Positions 63,086-64,000 of a stretch of 64,000 nt of DNA are shown here, piece after piece; position 1 is the first letter of the stretch, and each line of letters opens with the position of its first letter. The stretch comes from Ahniella affigens (GTDB lineage: Bacteria > Pseudomonadota > Gammaproteobacteria > Xanthomonadales > Ahniellaceae): the NCBI RefSeq assembly GCF_003015185.1, contig NZ_CP027860.1:2294001-2358000 (forward strand). The letters are read 5' to 3'. The notes beneath the pieces were generated by a model. That model was not told where the DNA came from and searched no databases. It worked only from the letters and a program-made list of their open reading frames with translations. Both the position numbers and the translations under genes were made by a program.

Positions 63086-64000
63086 TCAACGATCGATTTC
63101 GCCGAACACCACGTCGAACGTGCCGATCAAGGCAACGACGTCCGGCAGCATGTGGCCGCGGGCGATCTCGTCCATCGCTGACAAATGGGCAAAGCCCGGA
63201 GCGCGCAGTTTGACGCGGAACGGCTTGTTCGCGCCGTCCGATACTAGGTAGCAGCCAAACTCGCCCTTCGGCGCTTCCACGGCGGAATACACTTCGCCAG
63301 CCGGCACGGAATAGCCTTCCGTAAAGAGTTTGAAGTGATGGATGAGCGCTTCCATGTCGTCCTTCATTTCCTCGCGCTTCGGCGGCGAGACCTTGAAGTT
63401 ACGAAGCATGACCTCGCCTTCGTTGGCACGAAGCCAGCTGACGCACTGTTTGACGATCCGGTTCGACTGTCGCATTTCGGCCATGCGGACGAGGTAGCGG
63501 TCGTAGCAGTCGCCGTTCTTGCCGACTGGAATCGCGAAGTCGAATTGATCGTACGCGGCGTATGGTTGCTTGCGACGCAGATCCCATTCAATGCCCGAAC
63601 CACGCAGCATCGGCCCGGACATGCCCCAGGCAAGCGCCTGCTCAGGGGACACCACGCCAATGCCAACGGTACGCTGCTTCCAGATGCGATTGTCAGTCAG
63701 CAGGGTCTCATACTCGTCGACACGCGCCGGAAAATCGTCTGTGAACGCATCGAGGAAATCCAGCATCGAGCCTTCGCGCCAAGCATTCATGCGCTTCAGG
63801 TCGCTGCCCTTGTGGAAGCGCGATTCCTGATACTTCGGCATGCGGTCTGGCAGATCACGATAGACGCCGCCTGGTCGGTAATACGCAGCATGCAGACGCG
63901 CGCCGCTGACCGCCTCGTAGCAGTCCATCAGCTCTTCGCGCTCGCGGAAGGCGTATAGGAACAGTGTCATCGCACCGAGGTCGAGTGCATTCGAGCCGAT
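63086..64000 (-). CDS. nuoD: NADH-quinone oxidoreductase subunit D (partial)
   Basis: The 3' 305 codons of nuoD; the gene runs past the window end. Visible blocks include [13 protein letters not shown] at the edge, [24 protein letters not shown], the [11 protein letters not shown] segment and the C-terminal [12 protein letters not shown]. This is the 49-kDa-type subunit forming the quinone site. Confidence 0.97.
   Translation of the reverse strand: MGSNALDLGAMTLFLYAFREREELMDCYEAVSGARLHAAYYRPGGVYRDLPDRMPKYQESRFHKGSDLKRMNAWREGSMLDFLDAFTDDFPARVDEYETLLTDNRIWKQRTVGIGVVSPEQALAWGMSGPMLRGSGIEWDLRRKQPYAAYDQFDFAIPVGKNGDCYDRYLVRMAEMRQSNRIVKQCVSWLRANEGEVMLRNFKVSPPKREEMKDDMEALIHHFKLFTEGYSVPAGEVYSAVEAPKGEFGCYLVSDGANKPFRVKLRAPGFAHLSAMDEIARGHMLPDVVALIGTFDVVFGEIDR

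Overview
This window is G+C-rich, gene-dense bacterial chromosome. It looks like a gammaproteobacterium of the Xanthomonadales type. That placement is inferred from gene content and sequence style: a nuoD-to-nuoN complex I operon, a RegB/RegA-type redox two-component pair, secreted proteins with an F-x-x-x-F-E-like C-terminus or an IPTL-like sorting tail, and C/G-rich REP-like palindromes. It was not tested by a search. No rRNA, tRNA, CRISPR array, phage gene or transposase gene was recognised.

Layout. 1-5.8 kb: a haem-oxygenase-like di-iron protein with an SDR, a TPR protein, then a tightly coupled four-gene minus-strand operon ending in a LytS/LytR-type sensor and regulator. 6.3-12 kb: an RTX-repeat protein, a 1-kb intergenic region packed with repeats (two copies of a five-hairpin repeat and a MITE-like element), and a DUF692/DUF2063 pair (bufferin/oxazolin-type RiPP modification enzymes). 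This pair converges on a ferritin-like protein whose C-terminal 150 residues are Cys-rich with C-x-G-x-N-x-C-K-G motifs. 12-20 kb: a delta-60-repeat surface protein, RegB/RegA-like regulators, a fatty-acid desaturase and an S9 peptidase lipoprotein. 20-33 kb: a DUF4337 protein, a complete lipoxygenase, a DUF4331-like protein, a large di-haem cytochrome c, a GMC oxidoreductase, a patatin/cPLA2-like lipase, a MECR-like enoyl reductase and a YcxB-like protein. These suggest a lipid oxidation neighbourhood. 33-41 kb: a Tat-exported intradiol dioxygenase with two extra beta domains, a BaeSR-like two-component system, small unknown proteins and a large TolB/PD40-like secreted protein. 41-50 kb: a truncated ECF sigma factor, NadV and NadM-Nudix (nicotinamide to NAD salvage), TspO, an MBOAT/SGNH-like acyltransferase pair, a membrane protein and PrpC. 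50-64 kb: complex I genes nuoD (cut by the window end) to nuoN, followed by a small surface protein.

The most distinctive things are, first, a dispersed intergenic repeat of exactly 149 bp in four copies. A fifth copy has a 19-bp loop insert, a partial copy lies at the window edge and a divergent relative lies at 16.5 kb. Each is folded as five consecutive hairpins with compensatory base changes between copies. The second is the DUF692/DUF2063 pair without an adjacent small precursor gene, placed next to a protein whose tail resembles a bufferin-type substrate. Both are read from sequence; function is inference.
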